Position numbers and translations under genes: made by a program. From positions 5,254 through 69,253 of the forward strand of contig CAYWSB010000007.1 in assembly GCA_964460465.1 (NCBI GenBank): a stretch of 64,000 bases of DNA. Direction: 5' to 3'. The stretch comes from SLRI01 sp964460465. Lineage in GTDB: Bacteria; Pseudomonadota; Alphaproteobacteria; Geminicoccales; Geminicoccaceae. Below, one piece after another: positions 39,207 through 47,938 of this stretch (position 1 is the first letter of the stretch; each line of letters opens with the position of its first letter). Under the pieces are notes generated by a model. The model worked only from the letters and a program-made list of their open reading frames with translations, searched no databases and had not been told where the DNA came from.

Positions 39207-40120
39207 GACGGCGCCCCCGCAAGCTGGCGAGGGGGCCGGCTCTTGCGGCGCGGCGAGGTGTCGGCGATCACCGAGGGCAACGCCGGCAGCAACCTGGCGA
39301 AGGCGTCCTCGTGCATCTCGGGCGAAGGATAGTAGGTGTTGACCGACTGCCGCACCTTGGCGTCGCCGAGGAAAACCTCGATCGGCTGGCCGGTCGCCTT
39401 GTCGAGCAGGATGTGCGGCATGCCGCGACTGGTCACCACTTCGACATACTGGTCGGCGAAGCCCACGACCTCGTCCAGCATGGCGCGATTGACGAACTGC
39501 GGGAAGACCCCGGCCATCGCCTTGTAGCTGTCCCGGCCTTCGCGGTATTCGGGCGTGCGCTTCGAGAACCAGAGCAGGATCTTCGGCACCTCGATCCTGG
39601 CCAGCAACTGAATCATCTCGCGGATCCAGTTCGCCCGGATCTCGCCGATGACCGCGCGCACCAGGGCCGGCGGCTCGTGCTCGATCATCTTCTCGAAGGC
39701 CGTGTCGCCCGGCACGAACGGCAGGGTCGAGCCACGCGGACGCAGCATGTTCTTGCCGTGCCGGGCCTCGAAATAGCTGCTCTCCGAGCCCCTGGCGCTC
39801 TGCACCTGGACGATGCAGAACCGCGACCGGTTGACATAGTCGAGATAGGCCGGATTGCGCAGATAGAGGCCCGGCGCCGAGCCGCCGACCGACAGGTTGA
39901 GGAACGGAAAGCCGATGGCCCGCTGCAGCATATGAACGTAAGGGTCGCGGACCAGCACACCGAAGCTCTGGCCCGCGCCAAGGACCGCCGCATACTGGCG
40001 CGGCTCCAGGCTCGCCGGCCGCGGCCCGCGCAGCGTGTACTCGAGCTCCGGCAGCTCGAACAGCTCGTAGTCGACCACCGCGGCGTCACGGCCCTGATAC
40101 TGCACGATCTTGCTCGTCAT
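39203..40120 (-). CDS. DUF6473 protein paired with sulfotransferase
   Basis: A 305-residue cytosolic protein. It begins MTSKIVQYQGRDAAVVDYEL and carries the DUF6473 pattern: RPASLEPRQYAAVLGAGQSFG, DPYVHMLQRAIGFPFLNLSV, RFCIVQVQSARGSESSYFEA. The domain regularly sits beside sulfotransferases and glycosyltransferases in alphaproteobacteria; its activity is unknown. An SGNH-hydrolase-like fold is plausible from the 'AVLGAGQS' and 'NLSVGGSAPG' segments, but that is inference. It is upstream of and coupled to the sulfotransferase gene. Confidence 0.7.
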   Translation of the reverse strand: MTSKIVQYQGRDAAVVDYELFELPELEYTLRGPRPASLEPRQYAAVLGAGQSFGVLVRDPYVHMLQRAIGFPFLNLSVGGSAPGLYLRNPAYLDYVNRSRFCIVQVQSARGSESSYFEARHGKNMLRPRGSTLPFVPGDTAFEKMIEHEPPALVRAVIGEIRANWIREMIQLLARIEVPKILLWFSKRTPEYREGRDSYKAMAGVFPQFVNRAMLDEVVGFADQYVEVVTSRGMPHILLDKATGQPIEVFLGDAKVRQSVNTYYPSPEMHEDAFARLLPALPSVIADTSPRRKSRPPRQLAGAPS

Positions 40121-40342
40121 GGCCGACGCATTCCCTGGGGTGATCGAAACGGCTGCGCAGCGACGACCCTCTCGACGTCCGAGGTGAAGGCGCCTGCTCG
40201 CAGCGTGGACGAGATTGCCCGAGCAGCAATTATCAATCAATAGTTGAATTTGTCGCCCACGCTGTCTACGAGGTCGAGTGACTCTCGACGCGCAATCGGG
40301 AGGCCACCCCATCGCCGGCGCCGTCACGATCGGAGCAATGAC

Positions 40343-43300
40343 ATGGCTGCCCTGCTGGACGTGCACGCGACCGCCACCGATGCCGGCCCGGCGGCCGAGC
40401 CACAGCACCTCCAGACGGCCTTCGATCTCGCGTTCCTGGGCGAGCCCGCGGACCGGCCCGGCCGCGACGCCTGGCATCGGGAGATCGCCCTGGCCGAGCG
40501 GGCCGGCTGGCGCGTGCTCGCCGGCCCGCCGCCGGCCGGTGCCGCCGAGCTCGACGCGGCGATCGTGCTGCTCGCCGAGCCACGCGCGCTTGCCGGGCTG
40601 CGGCTCGTGGCAGCGGACACCCAGCTCGTCCTGCGCCACATGGGCGAGCGCGCGGCGCGCGCCCAGCCGGAGCTGGAGCGGCGGTTGCGGCACCGCGTCA
40701 TGATCGCTCCCTGCCACGGGCTCGAGCGGCGGGCCATCCTCGCCCGGCTCCCGGCACGCACGCTGACGGCCGAGGACTGGCCGTCCTTCCTTTGCGCCGA
40801 GCGGCTGCTCGCCGCCAGGTCACGGCGGCCGGCACCGCCGTTCACGATCGGCATCGCCGAGCCGGGAACCGGCAACCGGGCGATCGAGCGCCTGCGATCC
40901 GGCCTTGCCGCGCGCGGCCTGGGCGATCGCTCGGTGCGGCTCGTTGCCGTCGCCGCCGACGCCGCCGGCGACGACGCCCTGGCCCGCCTCCACGTCCTGG
41001 TCGGCCCGGCACGCGCGCTCGATCCAGCGGTCCCGAGGCTCGTCGTGCGGGCCCTCGAGGCCGGCGTCGTGTCGATCCTCTCCGATGCGTGGAAGCCGCT
41101 GCTCAGGGACGCCGCGGTCTTCCAGGACTGGGCGCAGCTCCCGGACCGGCTGGCGGCGCTCGCGACCGACCCCGCCCTCTGGCGCCGTTGCCTCGCCGCC
41201 CAGGCGGACCGGGCGCAACACCGCTACGGCGAGGAGGCCTGGCTCGACCGGGTGCGAGGCGGCATCTTCGGACCAGCCTGCCCGCCACGGCTCGCCGCCG
41301 CCAGCCGGCGCCGGATGGAGCCCCATGCCGCGGCAGCCGAGGCCGACCTCGTCATCATCGGCGATTTCCGTCGCCGCGAGGAAGCGATCGAGCAGCTCCT
41401 GCCGCAGATCGCCCGCCACGCGGCGGCCGGCCGCCGCGTGGCCCTGCTCCAAGCGTGGAACGGACGGCCGGGCCCGCTCGTCCATCCCGGCATCGATGCC
41501 TGTCTGCGCCAGGGCCGCGCCACGGCGGTCGGCCCGGCCGCGGTGGTTCGCGCCCGCGCCGTCCAGGTCGTCGTGCCTCGCCTGACCGTGCCGGCGCTCG
41601 AGGCGCTGCGGCCGGCGATCAGCGCCGACTATTGGCACCTGGTCGAGGTCGACGCCGCCATTCGCGACTACGATCCGGCCGTCCTGCATACCACGATCGA
41701 GCGGCTCTATGCCGTCACGCCCACTTGGCACGCCGTCCATCCGGACGTGCAGGCGACCCTGGCGGCACGGGTGCCGACCCACGTCGATCCGTGGCCGGTG
41801 CAGGCCACCCCGGAGCTGGTACACCGCCGCCGGTCCGGGGAGCGCCATGTGGTGGGCGTGCAGGCCTACGACCCGGCCGACGCGGCAGCGGCGATCGACC
41901 TGCTGCGCGCGGCAGCGGGCGCGCCGAACGTCGATCTGCGCGCCCTTCTGGTCGGCACGCGACGCACGCTCGACGTCGCCGGGCTGCCGCCGGTGCAGGT
42001 CCTCTCGCTCGACGGCACCGACATCGCCCGGTTCGTCGCCGGGCTCGACCTCCTGGTCGTGCCGCCGCTCGACGACCTCGACCGCCTGCCGCGACGTGCG
42101 GTCGCCGAGGCCCTGGCGATCGGTGTGCCGGTCCTGGCACCGGCAAAGCTCGAGCCGGAGCTCCCCGCTGGCCCGATCTTCCTCGCTCCGGAGCACTGGG
42201 CGGCGTTCGTCGTCGCCGCCGCATGCCGCCGGCGCGGCGCAGCGCGCACGACGCCGGTCGCCGAAGGCGCCGATCCGGCAACCCGGCTCGGCCTGGGCAC
42301 CCGTCCGCTGGTGCCGGCCGTCGTCGGCGCGAAGACTAGGCGCGTGCTCTTCGTCACCGCCAACGGCGTCGGCCTCGGTCACATCACCCGGCTCTCGGCG
42401 ATCGCGCGCCGCCTGCCCGACCGCCTGGAGCCGGTGTTCGCGACGATGAGCCAGGCGGCCGCCGTGCTCGAGCAGATGGGCTTCCCGACCGAGCTCCTGA
42501 CCACCTACAACGGCAAGGCCGCCAAGCCCTGGGACTGCTGGACCCGCGAGCGGATGCGCGACATCCTCGACTATCACCAGCCACGGGCGCTCGTCCTCGA
42601 CGCCTCCAATCCCTATGCCGGCGTGGTCGAGGCCGCCGCCTGCCGGCCGGGGCTCGGGCTCGTCTGGGTGCGCCGCGGCATGTGGCGGGCGAGCCAGGAC
42701 AACAGCGAGTTCCTGACGCGGGCCCCGTACTTCGATCTCGTCATCGAGCCGGACGACATCGCGGCGGCCCTGGATGTCGCCCGCCCGGGCCCCGCCGCCG
42801 GCGAGGTCCTGCGCGTCCCGCCCATCGGCCTCCTCGACGAGCACGAGCTGCTGCCGCGCGCCGAAGCGCGGGCCGCGCTGGGGCTGCCCGAGCAGGCCGA
42901 GGCCGGCTCGGTCCTGGTCCAGCTGGGCTCGGGCACGACCCGCGATCTCAACCGGCTGCTCAGCCGCGTCGTCGAGGTGCTGCAGTGCTTTCCGGGGCTG
43001 GAGATCGTCCTGGCGCAGTGGCTGAACACCGCCGACGAGTATCGCGGCCGCTGGCCCGGGGTGCGCCTGCTGACGGGCTTTCCGATCCCCCGCTACTACC
43101 GGGCGTTCGACTTCACCATCAGCGCCGCGGGCTACAACTCGTTCAACGATCTCCTGCGCTTCGGCGTGCCCACGATCTTCATCGCCAACGACGCCGAATG
43201 CATGGACGACCAGGGCGCCCGGGCCCGCCATGCCGAGGCGGAGGGCGCCGCCTTCGACATCGACGAGAGCAACCTCGAAGCGCTCTACGACTGCGTCCAG

Positions 43301-43411
43301 GCGATCCTGCAGCCGGCGGTCCGCGACTATCTGGGCGAGCGCGCCCGCACCCTGGCGAAGCCCAACGGTGCGGCCCTCGCGGCACGGGCCATCGCCAGGC
43401 TCTCGGCCTGA
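40343..43411 (+). CDS. Large multidomain glycosyltransferase with MurG-like C-terminus
   Basis: A 1022-residue protein; ATG 40343 has GGAG 7 bases upstream. Residues 1-330 look like a degenerate GT4-type half (LVVRALEAGVVSILSDAWKP, LPDRLAALATDPALWRRCLA). Residues about 335-660 look like a second GT-B-like region (ADLVIIGDFRRREEAIEQLL, RRAVAEALAIGVPVLAP). The C-terminal ~350 residues are MurG/GT28-like: VLFVTANGVGLGHITRLSAI, LVQLGSGTTRDLNRLL and ISAAGYNSFNDLLRFGVPTI followed by IANDAECMDDQGARA. Such proteins build surface glycans. It is divergent from the sulfotransferase pair and 19 bases from a second glycosyltransferase. Confidence 0.8.
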   Translation: MAALLDVHATATDAGPAAEPQHLQTAFDLAFLGEPADRPGRDAWHREIALAERAGWRVLAGPPPAGAAELDAAIVLLAEPRALAGLRLVAADTQLVLRHMGERAARAQPELERRLRHRVMIAPCHGLERRAILARLPARTLTAEDWPSFLCAERLLAARSRRPAPPFTIGIAEPGTGNRAIERLRSGLAARGLGDRSVRLVAVAADAAGDDALARLHVLVGPARALDPAVPRLVVRALEAGVVSILSDAWKPLLRDAAVFQDWAQLPDRLAALATDPALWRRCLAAQADRAQHRYGEEAWLDRVRGGIFGPACPPRLAAASRRRMEPHAAAAEADLVIIGDFRRREEAIEQLLPQIARHAAAGRRVALLQAWNGRPGPLVHPGIDACLRQGRATAVGPAAVVRARAVQVVVPRLTVPALEALRPAISADYWHLVEVDAAIRDYDPAVLHTTIERLYAVTPTWHAVHPDVQATLAARVPTHVDPWPVQATPELVHRRRSGERHVVGVQAYDPADAAAAIDLLRAAAGAPNVDLRALLVGTRRTLDVAGLPPVQVLSLDGTDIARFVAGLDLLVVPPLDDLDRLPRRAVAEALAIGVPVLAPAKLEPELPAGPIFLAPEHWAAFVVAAACRRRGAARTTPVAEGADPATRLGLGTRPLVPAVVGAKTRRVLFVTANGVGLGHITRLSAIARRLPDRLEPVFATMSQAAAVLEQMGFPTELLTTYNGKAAKPWDCWTRERMRDILDYHQPRALVLDASNPYAGVVEAAACRPGLGLVWVRRGMWRASQDNSEFLTRAPYFDLVIEPDDIAAALDVARPGPAAGEVLRVPPIGLLDEHELLPRAEARAALGLPEQAEAGSVLVQLGSGTTRDLNRLLSRVVEVLQCFPGLEIVLAQWLNTADEYRGRWPGVRLLTGFPIPRYYRAFDFTISAAGYNSFNDLLRFGVPTIFIANDAECMDDQGARARHAEAEGAAFDIDESNLEALYDCVQAILQPAVRDYLGERARTLAKPNGAALAARAIARLSA

Positions 43412-43430
43412 CAGCGACGGGAGACGACGG

Positions 43431-45158
43431 ATGAGCATGGCACGGACCCGGCACGCCCCTGTCCTCCTCGAGCGCCGCTCGTTCCCGGCCGCCAGCCGGC
43501 TGCATGCCCAGGTCGAGGAGCAGGCGCGCGAGCTGCACGAGCTGCGCGCCCGCCTGGGCACGGCGCTGGCCGAGCTCGGCGTGCTGCTGCCGACCCTCCA
43601 CGCGGCGCCGCTCGGCCCGCAGCGGCGCAAGCCGCCGAGCCCGCCGGCGATCGGCCTCGCCGCCAGGCCGCGCGCCGACGCGCCGTGGTGGCCGGCGGCA
43701 CCGGCGCTGCGCGAGCCGCTGCGCCCGGCACCGGGACGGCGCTGCGCCGGTCTCCTCGACGAGCGGGCACCGGTCATCGCCGTCTCGCTCTGCGGCAAGC
43801 CGGCGGCCGAGACGGCGGCGATCCTTGAGCAGGTGATCGAGCAGCAGATCGCGACGCGCTCCTTCGTGCCGCTCTTTCTGACCGACGATGCGAGCCAGCT
43901 CCAGCTCTTCCGGCACCAGGGCTACGATGTCGAGCTGCTGCCGCGGCCGGCCGCCCTCGCCCGGTGCCCGGGCGCGATCGCGCCGGAGCCGTTCCTCGCG
44001 CAGCGGCTGGAGCAGATCGCCGTCGCCTGGGGCGTGGTCGGCTGGATCGACATGGGCGACGCCGACCTACCGGCCCCGCCGCCGGCGGCGCGCCCGGCCG
44101 CCGCCCAGCCGACGCTGGTCTTCTACAAGGACTATCGGCGCTACAACCCCTACCAGCACCTGCTCTACGCCTCGCTGCCGCGGATCCAGGCCGTGCCCGG
44201 CGACGTCGACCTGGCGATCGCCACCGCGGCGCACGGACCGACACTCTTCCACGTCAACTGGGAGGAGGCGATCTACCGTGACGCGGCCACGCCCGAGGCC
44301 GCCACGGCCATGGTCGAGGCCTTTCTGACCCGGCTGGACAGTCTGGCCGCCGCCGGCGGCAGGATCGTCTGGACCTTGCACAACAGCGAGCCGCACGAGA
44401 ACCCGTTCCCTCTCGCCTACAGCGCCCTGGCGACGGGAATCGCCCGGCGCAGCGACCTCGTCATCGTCCATTCCGCGGCGGCGGCGGCCCTCGCTGCGGA
44501 GCGCTACGCGGTCGAGCCGGCACGACTCTGCCGAGTGCCGCACGGCGGCTATCACACGCTCTACGAGGGCGGCCGCGACGCGCACGCGGCCCGCCTGGAC
44601 CTGGGCCTGCCAGCGGATGGCCTGGTCTTCGGCTTCGTCGGCAATGTCCGCCCCTACAAGAACGTGCCGCTGCTGCTCGACGCCTTCGCGCGCCTGCCCC
44701 GCGGCCACGCCCACCTGCTGATCGCCGGCCGGCAGCAGCCGACGCTCGATCTCTCGGCGCTCGACCCGGCGGTATGCGCCGAGGTCGTGGTGCGCGACGC
44801 GGTGGTCGAGGAGACGGCCCTGCCGCTGCACCTCGGCGCCTGCGACGCCGTTGTCCTGCCGTTCGGCCGCATCCTCACCTCGGGCAGCCTGATGCTGGCC
44901 CTGTCGCTCGAGGTGCCGGTCATCGTGCCGGCGGTCGACAGCCTGCTCGAGGTGGTGACCGATGGTGAGAACGGCCTGGTGTTCGCGCCGGACGACGCCG
45001 CGGCGTTGGCCGGGGCCCTGCTCGCCTTCGCCGCGCTGGACGCGGACGAGCGCCGGGCCATGCGCTCGGCCGCCGGCCGGACCGCCCGCGCGTGCGACTG
45101 GGGCTGGATCGGCCGCGCCGTGGCGGCCCGGCTGCGTGGCCTGCTCGACGACGCGTGA
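43431..45158 (+). CDS. GT4-family glycosyltransferase
   Basis: A 575-residue protein. An N-terminal coiled coil (SRLHAQVEEQARELHELRAR) and Pro-rich stretch are followed by a domain with AVSLCGKPAAETAAILEQVI, then a GT-B fold: TLFHVNWEEAIYRD, RIVWTLHNSEPHENPF, SDLVIVHSAAAAALAAE, GLVFGFVGNVRPYKNVPLLL, HLLIAGRQQP, and the donor-site segment FGRILTSGSLMLALSLEVPV with DGENGLVFAPDDAAAL. It retains the GT4 pattern, though the usual ExxxxxE Glu region is altered. Together with the preceding gene it likely makes a sulfated or decorated surface polymer. Confidence 0.85.
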   Translation: MSMARTRHAPVLLERRSFPAASRLHAQVEEQARELHELRARLGTALAELGVLLPTLHAAPLGPQRRKPPSPPAIGLAARPRADAPWWPAAPALREPLRPAPGRRCAGLLDERAPVIAVSLCGKPAAETAAILEQVIEQQIATRSFVPLFLTDDASQLQLFRHQGYDVELLPRPAALARCPGAIAPEPFLAQRLEQIAVAWGVVGWIDMGDADLPAPPPAARPAAAQPTLVFYKDYRRYNPYQHLLYASLPRIQAVPGDVDLAIATAAHGPTLFHVNWEEAIYRDAATPEAATAMVEAFLTRLDSLAAAGGRIVWTLHNSEPHENPFPLAYSALATGIARRSDLVIVHSAAAAALAAERYAVEPARLCRVPHGGYHTLYEGGRDAHAARLDLGLPADGLVFGFVGNVRPYKNVPLLLDAFARLPRGHAHLLIAGRQQPTLDLSALDPAVCAEVVVRDAVVEETALPLHLGACDAVVLPFGRILTSGSLMLALSLEVPVIVPAVDSLLEVVTDGENGLVFAPDDAAALAGALLAFAALDADERRAMRSAAGRTARACDWGWIGRAVAARLRGLLDDA

Positions 45159-45185
45159 CCGACGACGGGCGGCGGCGACCGTCCG

Positions 45186-45815
45186 TCAGCGAGCGGCGGC
45201 CGGCGCGGTCGCGGCCAGCATCGCCAGCACCGTGCCATAGGGGGTGAGCTGCCAGGCACCGTCGGCGCCGGCGCCCTCGACCGCGACGAGGCGATAGCCG
45301 GAAGCCTCGACCTCGTCCCACTCGCGCAGCGAATCGAAGCGGTTGTCGAGCACCAGCCGGCCCCGGGCATGGTCGACCAGCAGGACGGCGTGATACTCGT
45401 CCCCCTCGGTGACGACCGTCGCGAAGCGGAGCCGCTCGCCGGGCCAGCCGGCCAGGATCAGGCGGTGCTTCTTGGTCAGCGCGTAGTCCTCGCAATCGCC
45501 GACGGCGGGGGCGAGACGCCAGACGTCCTGGCCCGCCGGCTCCTCGCGCCCGAGGATCGCCGCGTTGACCGCCCGGTTCACCGCCGCGAGCTCGGCCAGC
45601 TCTGCAGGCTTAAGCGGCGGTGCCGGTTGCGAAGGGGTTGTGTTGCAATACCGAGGTGTGGCCGCGCACATCACCCGCCAGCCGTCGGGCCCGGCGAAGC
45701 GGTCGACCTCGCTGGCCAGGCTCGGCAGCGCCGACCCGATCAGGACGAGGTGCAGCAAGGACGCGCAAAATGCCGTCGATCGGCAAAAGGCACAAAAGCC
45801 GCTGGGAATAAACAT
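45186..45815 (-). CDS. Periplasmic transglutaminase-like cysteine peptidase (BTLCP, LapG-type)
   Basis: A 209-residue protein. The start MFIPSGFCAFCRSTAFCASL (45815) gives a signal peptide ending near ALPSLASE. The BTLCP (COG3672) core has the catalytic triad in order: Cys in VGDCEDYALTKKHRL, His in DEYHAVLLVDHA, Asp in LVLDNRFDSL. LapG, a member of the family, cleaves adhesins under c-di-GMP control; no large adhesin or LapD is encoded here, so the target is unknown. A CtrA-type box lies 38 bases before the start, in the gap shared with a divergent small secreted protein. Confidence 0.85.
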   Translation of the reverse strand: MFIPSGFCAFCRSTAFCASLLHLVLIGSALPSLASEVDRFAGPDGWRVMCAATPRYCNTTPSQPAPPLKPAELAELAAVNRAVNAAILGREEPAGQDVWRLAPAVGDCEDYALTKKHRLILAGWPGERLRFATVVTEGDEYHAVLLVDHARGRLVLDNRFDSLREWDEVEASGYRLVAVEGAGADGAWQLTPYGTVLAMLAATAPAAAR

Positions 45816-45852
45816 GTGCTCGAGGTCCCGGCAGGTGCTGTCGATGCCGGAT

Positions 45853-45869
45853 GTTAATAGACGCTTAAC
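45853..45869. promoter_or_regulatory. CtrA-type binding box TTAA-N7-TTAAC
   Basis: GTTAATAGACGCTTAAC: an exact TTAA-N7-TTAAC match, the consensus of the cell-cycle regulator CtrA in alphaproteobacteria. The match is unlikely by chance in DNA this GC-rich. It lies between the divergent BTLCP peptidase (start 45815) and the small secreted protein gene (start 46023), where it could act on either. Confidence 0.6.
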
Positions 45870-46022
45870 GATGCCGGCGCGCCGCAAAGGCGGTTGGCGG
45901 CGCGCCACGGTGCTCGCTGCCGTTCACTGATTCTTAAGGCCCGACGACTACAACCGCCGCCAGCCGAGACGAGGCTCCCGCCGCAAGAGCCGGTTCGAAA
46001 CCCAAGTCACAGGAGAGAGACC

Positions 46023-46451
46023 ATGGCCCAGAAGCCGAACAAGCTGCTGCTCACGCTGACCGCGCTCGGCATCGCCGCCGGCGTGAACGTCACCGATGCC
46101 CAGGCCCAGACGGTGAGCTACAGCAGCTTCGGCGAATTCTTCAGCTATACCGGTGCCACCTTCGGCCGGGATCTGAACGCCAAGCTCGACTTCGTCCGGG
46201 CCTATCCGCAGAGCCCCGCTGCGCAGCGCATGGCCCGCAGCATCGCCCGCGAGATCGCGACCATGTCGCCGGCCGAGCAGCGGGCGGTGATGGACGACAT
46301 CGCCGCCAAAGGTGGGCTGCCGCCGAGCGTCGCCCAGGCCGCGAACGTCGCCGGCCTGAGCACCTCGGCCGTCGGCCCGCAGTCCCGCCCGCGCGGCCTC
46401 GACGTCGCCCGTGGCAACACCAGGAGTGTCACCAACTCGCGGATCTACTGA
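46023..46451 (+). CDS. Small secreted protein of unknown function
   Basis: A 142-residue protein with a good ribosome site (AGGAGAGAG) and a signal peptide (KLLLTLTALGIAAGVNVTDA, AQAQ). The mature part has an aromatic stretch (VSYSSFGEFFSYTGATFG), a helical region (SPAAQRMARSIAREIATMSP) and a low-complexity end. No family match. It is divergent from the BTLCP peptidase with a CtrA-type box between them. A secreted partner or substrate of that peptidase is conceivable but unsupported. Confidence 0.65.
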   Translation: MAQKPNKLLLTLTALGIAAGVNVTDAQAQTVSYSSFGEFFSYTGATFGRDLNAKLDFVRAYPQSPAAQRMARSIAREIATMSPAEQRAVMDDIAAKGGLPPSVAQAANVAGLSTSAVGPQSRPRGLDVARGNTRSVTNSRIY

Positions 46452-46835
46452 TCAGGCTTCGCACCAAGAGCCGCGCCGCGGCCCGAGGCAGCGGCCGCCG
46501 CCGCGTGGGTCGCGGGGCACGCCCCCGATCCCGCGCGTCGGCGCGTTGCCTGCAGCGGTCGTGCGCAGGGTCGCCGCCGCGGACGGCGTCGGCCGTTGAC
46601 CGCGCCGATGCCGCCCGAGCGACATCGGGGCGGCCGGGGGCGAGCCAGGCCGATCACGGCGAAGGCCACAAGGCCGAGAGGCGGTGTCGCCGAACGCGCC
46701 CGACCAGCCGGGACCGGCTGCCTGGTGCCCGGCAGGGTCGCCATCACAGGGGGCCTCCGGTGCACCGGTTGCCATCACGTGGACCTGCGCCCGATCGTCA
46801 TCGGCGCACGCGAGCCGCAGCTGCCTGCAGTGGCC
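46452..46835. other. Non-coding stretch between convergent genes
   Basis: A 384-base GC-rich gap between the secreted protein gene and the antiporter. Open frames here have no recognisable protein and no start with a ribosome site. No clear terminator hairpin with a T run was seen. Confidence 0.4.
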
Positions 46836-47807
46836 TCAGACGCCGCCGGTGACGAGCCAGGCCACGTAGCCGGCGTAGGCCGCAACCAGCAGGCCGCCCT
46901 CGACGCGGTTCACCCGCCAGCCGGTGACGGCGAAGGCGAGGAGGGCCAGCGTCGCCGCCAGCATCACCCAGACGTCGAAGGCGGCGATCTCGGCCGGCAC
47001 CGCCAGCGGCCGGACCAGGGCCGTCACGCCCAGAATGCCGAGCACGTTGTAGATGTTGGAGCCGACGATGTTGCCGAACGCCACGTCGGCCTCGCGGCGA
47101 ATCGCGGCGGTGAGCGAGACGACGAGCTCCGGCAGCGAGGTGCCGACGGCGACCACGGTCAGGCCGATCACGGCCTCCGACACGCCGAGGGCGGCAGCCG
47201 TGGCGATTGCCCCCTCGACCAGCAGCTGCGCCCCGGCGAGCGTGGCGCCGAGCCCGGCCGCGGTGAGCAGCACCGCCAGCCACAGGCGGCGGGGACCGCG
47301 GGCGACGTCGGCCTCGGCCGCATGCATCACCGCCGCGGCATCGTGGCTGCGCCGCTCCTGCCGATAGGTGTGGAGGACGTAGGCCAGCAGCCCGGCGATC
47401 AGCGCCAGACCCGCGACCCGCCCGATCTCGCCCCAGAGGGCGAGGCCGACACAGGCGAGGGCCGCCACCAGCACCATCGACCCGTCCCGGCGAAACGCCG
47501 CGGGCGAGGTGCGCAGCGGCTGGATCAGCGCCGCCAAGCCCAGGATCAAGAGAATGTTGGCGGTGTTGGAGCCCACCACATTGCCCACGGCGATCGCCGG
47601 GGAGCCGGCCAGGGCGGCCTGCACGCTGGTCAGGAGCTCCGGCGTGGAGGTGCCGAATCCGACCAGGGTCAGGCCGATCAGCAGCGGCGACAGGCCCAGC
47701 CGCTTGGCGACGGCGACGCTGCCGCGCACGAAGCCGTCGCCACCAGCGACGAGCAGCACGAGGCCGCCCACGAGCTGGGCCAGGACGACGAGCTGAAGTG
47801 ATCCCAT
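46836..47807 (-). CDS. Calcium/sodium antiporter (CaCA family, YrbG-type)
   Basis: A 323-residue inner-membrane protein with about ten helices in two inverted halves. Each half has the CaCA alpha-repeat: VGFGTSTPELLTSVQAALAG with AVGNVVGSNTANILLILGLA, and VAVGTSLPELVVSLTAAIRR with AFGNIVGSNIYNVLGILGVT. The paired GTS(T/L)PE and GN(I/V)VGSN motifs bind the ions. It exchanges Na+ for Ca2+ across the inner membrane. Full length, and a single-gene unit. Confidence 0.95.
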   Translation of the reverse strand: MGSLQLVVLAQLVGGLVLLVAGGDGFVRGSVAVAKRLGLSPLLIGLTLVGFGTSTPELLTSVQAALAGSPAIAVGNVVGSNTANILLILGLAALIQPLRTSPAAFRRDGSMVLVAALACVGLALWGEIGRVAGLALIAGLLAYVLHTYRQERRSHDAAAVMHAAEADVARGPRRLWLAVLLTAAGLGATLAGAQLLVEGAIATAAALGVSEAVIGLTVVAVGTSLPELVVSLTAAIRREADVAFGNIVGSNIYNVLGILGVTALVRPLAVPAEIAAFDVWVMLAATLALLAFAVTGWRVNRVEGGLLVAAYAGYVAWLVTGGV

Positions 47808-47938
47808 GCGTGGGCTCCTGCCGGACGGCGAGCGGCCGGGACGACCGCGGCCGGCGTTCTAGCTCAACCAGGCCGCCGGCGCATCGCCCGATCGGGGCCG
47901 CGGCACGGGCGACGACGCCGCAGGCCGGCACGGCTCCC

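Noticed and set aside
45186..45815. A Lap adhesin system combining the LapG-type peptidase with the GGDEF-EAL protein
   Set aside because: The receptor has PAS domains and apparently active residues unlike LapD, it lies 38 kb away, and there is no large adhesin or type I secretion gene in the window.
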